Positions 61,561 through 64,000 of a stretch of DNA of 64,000 bases are shown here, piece by piece. Position numbers and translations under genes: made by a program. Location: contig NZ_AP022593.1 in assembly GCF_010731815.2 (NCBI RefSeq), positions 1,178,001 through 1,242,000 of the forward strand, read 5' to 3'. Below the pieces are notes generated by a model. It saw nothing but the letters and a program-made list of their open reading frames with translations, was not told the origin of the DNA and searched no databases. How positions within the stretch are numbered: the first letter of the stretch is position 1; every line of letters starts with the position of its first letter. This DNA comes from Mycolicibacterium arabiense (lineage in GTDB: Bacteria; Actinomycetota; Actinomycetes; Mycobacteriales; Mycobacteriaceae).

Positions 61561-62385
61561 ATGACCGCCAGCGACACACCGGCCCCGGATCCCGGGACCG
61601 CCGCGCCGCAACGCCGCGGGTTCGGCGTCGACGTCGGCGGCAGCGGCGTCAAGGGCGGCATCGTCGACCTCGACACCGGCGAGCTGGTCGGCGAGCGCTT
61701 CAAGCTCGCGACCCCGCAGCCGTCGACCCCGGACGCCGTGGCCAAGACCGTCGCCGCGGTGGTCCGGGAGTTCGACTGGACCGGCCCCCTGGGCGTCACC
61801 TACCCCGGTGTGGTCACCAACGGCATCGTGCGCACCGCGGCGAACGTCGACAAGGGCTGGATCGGCGTGAACGCCCGCGACGTCATCTCGGCCGAACTAG
61901 GCGGGCAACAGGTGACGGTGCTCAACGACGCCGACGCCGCGGGCCTCGCCGAGGAGAAGTTCGGCGCCGGCCGCGACAACACCGGCGTGATCGTCCTGCT
62001 GACCTTCGGCACCGGCATCGGCTCCGCAGTCATCCACGACGGAAAGCTGTTGCCCAACACCGAGTTCGGCCACCTCGAGGTCAGCGGCAAGGAAGCCGAG
62101 CACCGCGCCGCCTCGTCGGTCAAGGACCGCAAGGAGTGGACCTACGAGCGCTGGACGCAGGAGGTCACCAGGGTTCTCATGGTCATCGAGAATGCGATCT
62201 GGCCCGACCTGTTCATCGCGGGCGGCGGCATCAGCCGCAAGGCCGACAAGTGGATCCCGCTGCTGAAGAACCGGACCCCGGTGGTGGCGGCCACGCTGCA
62301 GAACTCCGCGGGCATCGTCGGCGCCGCGATGGCGGCCGAGGTCGGCGCCGCGCTGGCAGCCGGGATCGACATCCCGCTGGGCTGA
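61561..62385 (+). CDS. ppgK: Polyphosphate glucokinase
   Basis: A 274-residue ROK-type kinase that phosphorylates glucose with polyphosphate or ATP. Motifs are GFGVDVGGSGVKGG (phosphate loop), VTYPGVVTNGIVRTAANVDKGW, LNDADAAGLAEEKFG (catalytic Asp) and LTFGTGIGSAVIHDG. ATG 61561 has GAGGAG 6-8 nt upstream. In M. tuberculosis ppgK is followed by sigA; here the next gene is a convergent LuxR-type regulator, 2 nt away, so sigA is displaced or lost from this place. Confidence 0.95.
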   Translation: MTASDTPAPDPGTAAPQRRGFGVDVGGSGVKGGIVDLDTGELVGERFKLATPQPSTPDAVAKTVAAVVREFDWTGPLGVTYPGVVTNGIVRTAANVDKGWIGVNARDVISAELGGQQVTVLNDADAAGLAEEKFGAGRDNTGVIVLLTFGTGIGSAVIHDGKLLPNTEFGHLEVSGKEAEHRAASSVKDRKEWTYERWTQEVTRVLMVIENAIWPDLFIAGGGISRKADKWIPLLKNRTPVVAATLQNSAGIVGAAMAAEVGAALAAGIDIPLG

Positions 62386-62387
62386 CG

Positions 62388-64000
62388 TCAGTCGTCCCCG
62401 AAGGCATCGGCGTGCCTGGCGAGTTCCGCACGCGCCCGGATGCCGAGCTTGCGGTACACCCGGGTGAGGTTGTGCTCGACGGTCTTCGGCGTGATGAACA
62501 GCGCGGCGGCGATGTCCCGGTTGGATCGTCCCGCCGCCGCCAGCCGCGCGACGCTGGCCTCCGACGGCGTGAGGCTCGACGCACGACCCCTCGTCACGGT
62601 GACCCGCGCCAGTTCGGTGCGGGCCCGCTCCTCCCACAGTGGCGTCCCAATCGCTCCGAACGCCCGCATCGCCGAGGTCAGGGTCTGCGAGGCCACCTGT
62701 TTGCGGCGTCGCCTGCGTGCCAGCTGCCCGGCGAACAGCGTCGTGCGGGCCCGCTCGAAGGGCATGGGCAGCCGGTCGTGCGCAGTCATGGCCCGCGCGA
62801 CCGATGCCTCGGCGGCCTCGAGATCCCCGCGCGCCGCCTGCAGCATCGCCCGGCATCGCGCGCCGACCGCCAGCATCCAGGGCCGGTCGAGTTCGGCGCC
62901 GTTGCGCTCGAGCGCCACGACGAGCGGTTCCGCGTCCTCGAGCCGGCCGAGGTTGACCATCGCCTCGACCGCGTCGGGCAGATGCCAGGACGACACGATC
63001 TCGGTCCCCTGCCCCGGCGTGAACGCGGCCAGTAGCGGTTCGAGCACGACCAGAGCCTCGTCGTAGGCGCCCCGGGAGACCTCCAGGAAGCCGAGCGTGA
63101 ACCGGGGGCCTCTCGCCAGCGACGGCACCCCGCACCGCTTCGCCGCCTCGATGGCGGCGTCGGACTCGTTGCGGGCGGGGCCTTCTCGGCCCTGATACGC
63201 CCACACCATGGCGCGTTGTGCGCGTCCCTGGGCGATCGCGTGGTCGCTGCCCAGCTGCTCGGCGCGCCGCACCATGTCGTCGGCGACCACCTCGGCCGCG
63301 CCGTACCGCGCGAGCCAGACGTCGGCCATGACGAGGTGGCGCGACACGTGCACGAGGTCGGCGTCCGACCCACGGTCGATGCACTGCCGGCGCATCGCGA
63401 GCAGCTTCGTGCGGGCTTCCTCCAGCCGTCCCAGCCACGCCAGGGTCACCGCGTCGGCTGCGCGCGCCCGGAAGGCGACCGGTACGTCGGCCTCCGGGTC
63501 TTCCAGCTCCAAAGCCCGCTGCAGTGCCGCTTCGTCGCGGCCCAGCCCTACGCCCGTCGCCACCGACACTCGCGCCGTCAGGGCCTGGCTGAGCAGGGCA
63601 GGCACGGCGAGGCGTTCCGCCTCGGCGACCGCCAGATCGGCGTAGCGCAGGCCCTCGGCGAAGCGGCCCGTCATCGTGTGGACCAGCGTCGAGCGCAGGT
63701 ACGTCTGGACCAGGAGTTCGGGTGCCGCCGCGGCGTCGGCCTCCGCTGAGGTCAGCAGATCCACCGCCTCGACGAAGCTGTTGTCGTAAAGCCAGGTGTC
63801 GGCCAGCACGAGGCGGGCCGATGCCCGTTGCGCACCGGATGGCATGGCCGCGGCGACGGGCTTCAGCAGCGCGCGAGAGCGATGCGCGTCACCCGACTGC
63901 AGCGCGTACGTCGCAGCCCGCAGCCGGCGGGTGAACGTGTCGCCGCCCAGCGTGATCGCCAGTTCCATCAGTTCGGCTGCCGCGGCCACGGCACCGCGGG
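62388..64000 (-). CDS. LuxR-type regulator with helical repeat region (5' part outside the window)
   Basis: At least 537 residues of the C-terminal part of a large LuxR-family regulator; the frame is open to the right edge. The visible part is mostly TPR-like helical repeats (about 20-450), as in LAL/MalT-type regulators, which have an N-terminal ATPase. The C-terminal LuxR HTH (about 470-530) reads LTPSEASVARLAAAGRSNRDIAAALFITPKTVEHNLTRVYRKL. The family usually senses a ligand through the repeat domain. It is convergent with ppgK, 2 nt away, and occupies the place normally held by sigA. Confidence 0.85.
   Translation of the reverse strand, partial: RGAVAAAAELMELAITLGGDTFTRRLRAATYALQSGDAHRSRALLKPVAAAMPSGAQRASARLVLADTWLYDNSFVEAVDLLTSAEADAAAAPELLVQTYLRSTLVHTMTGRFAEGLRYADLAVAEAERLAVPALLSQALTARVSVATGVGLGRDEAALQRALELEDPEADVPVAFRARAADAVTLAWLGRLEEARTKLLAMRRQCIDRGSDADLVHVSRHLVMADVWLARYGAAEVVADDMVRRAEQLGSDHAIAQGRAQRAMVWAYQGREGPARNESDAAIEAAKRCGVPSLARGPRFTLGFLEVSRGAYDEALVVLEPLLAAFTPGQGTEIVSSWHLPDAVEAMVNLGRLEDAEPLVVALERNGAELDRPWMLAVGARCRAMLQAARGDLEAAEASVARAMTAHDRLPMPFERARTTLFAGQLARRRRRKQVASQTLTSAMRAFGAIGTPLWEERARTELARVTVTRGRASSLTPSEASVARLAAAGRSNRDIAAALFITPKTVEHNLTRVYRKLGIRARAELARHADAFGDD

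Noticed and set aside
1..64000. CRISPR array, insertion sequences, transposases, integrases or phage genes
   Set aside because: None seen in any part of the window. No regularly spaced short repeats were noticed either.

Overview
The window looks like a chromosomal segment of a mycobacterium, probably a fast-growing Mycolicibacterium-type species. It is GC-rich and uses many GTG and TTG starts. From about 32.3 kb to 62.4 kb it carries mycobacterial core genes in nearly the order I recall for Mycobacterium tuberculosis Rv2667 to Rv2702: clpC2, an exported protein, a GNAT, zapE-like, ribD-like, a lipoprotein hydrolase, aftC, msrB, chdC-hemY-hemE, DUF3000, RNase D, dxs, an m5U methyltransferase, an APC transporter, ceoB-ceoC, DUF3159, an OB-fold protein, dut, cei, suhB and ppgK. 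No database was searched; family calls come from motifs and recalled sequences.

Region 1 (1-3.7 kb) is the end of a Wadjet/MksBEF-type SMC plasmid-defence operon: the C-terminal part of a DUF4194 (JetB/MksE) gene and a complete JetC/MksB-like ATPase. The other partners would lie upstream of the window.

Region 2 (3.7-30.2 kb) is an accessory stress block. It holds a tandem universal stress protein, a divergent pair of paralogous membrane proteins of unknown function, and an apparently secondary chaperone operon (general-stress membrane protein, dnaK, grpE, zinc-finger-less DnaJ, CbpM-like MerR protein, clpB). It also holds DUF2267, Hsp20 and DUF1931 histone-fold genes, two divergent PucR-type regulators, a STAS protein lacking the phosphorylatable serine, an AraC regulator and a GAF-ANTAR protein. 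Next come a glycosyltransferase coupled to a debranching-type glycosidase, a zinc alcohol dehydrogenase with a small membrane partner, a DJ-1/PfpI protein, Asp23 and two CsbD proteins. Three promoters in the block fit the mycobacterial SigF form GTTT-N15-GGGTAG/A, and two more fit it imperfectly. This suggests a general-stress (SigF) regulon cluster. A tRNA-Val(CAC) gene lies inside the block at 28.8 kb, near its right end, with its 3' end facing left, but no integrase or att repeat was found.

Region 3 (30.4-33.5 kb) holds tRNA-Gly(GCC), tRNA-Cys(GCA) and tRNA-Val(GAC), small proteins including a ribosome-modulation-factor-like one, and clpC2. The clpC2 upstream region has three inverted repeats overlapping a clear TTGACG-N17-TACCGT promoter positioned for a leaderless transcript.

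Region 4 (33.5-62.4 kb) is core metabolism: coproporphyrin-dependent heme synthesis, arabinan synthesis (AftC), isoprenoid precursor synthesis (Dxs), potassium uptake (TrkA-type CeoBC), dUTPase, polyphosphate glucokinase and cell-envelope integrity (Cei). Compared with the recalled M. tuberculosis order, it has an NhaA antiporter after dxs, a DHA2-type MFS transporter between ceoC and the DUF3159 gene, and a large LuxR-type regulator (running off the right edge) immediately after ppgK, where sigA would be expected.
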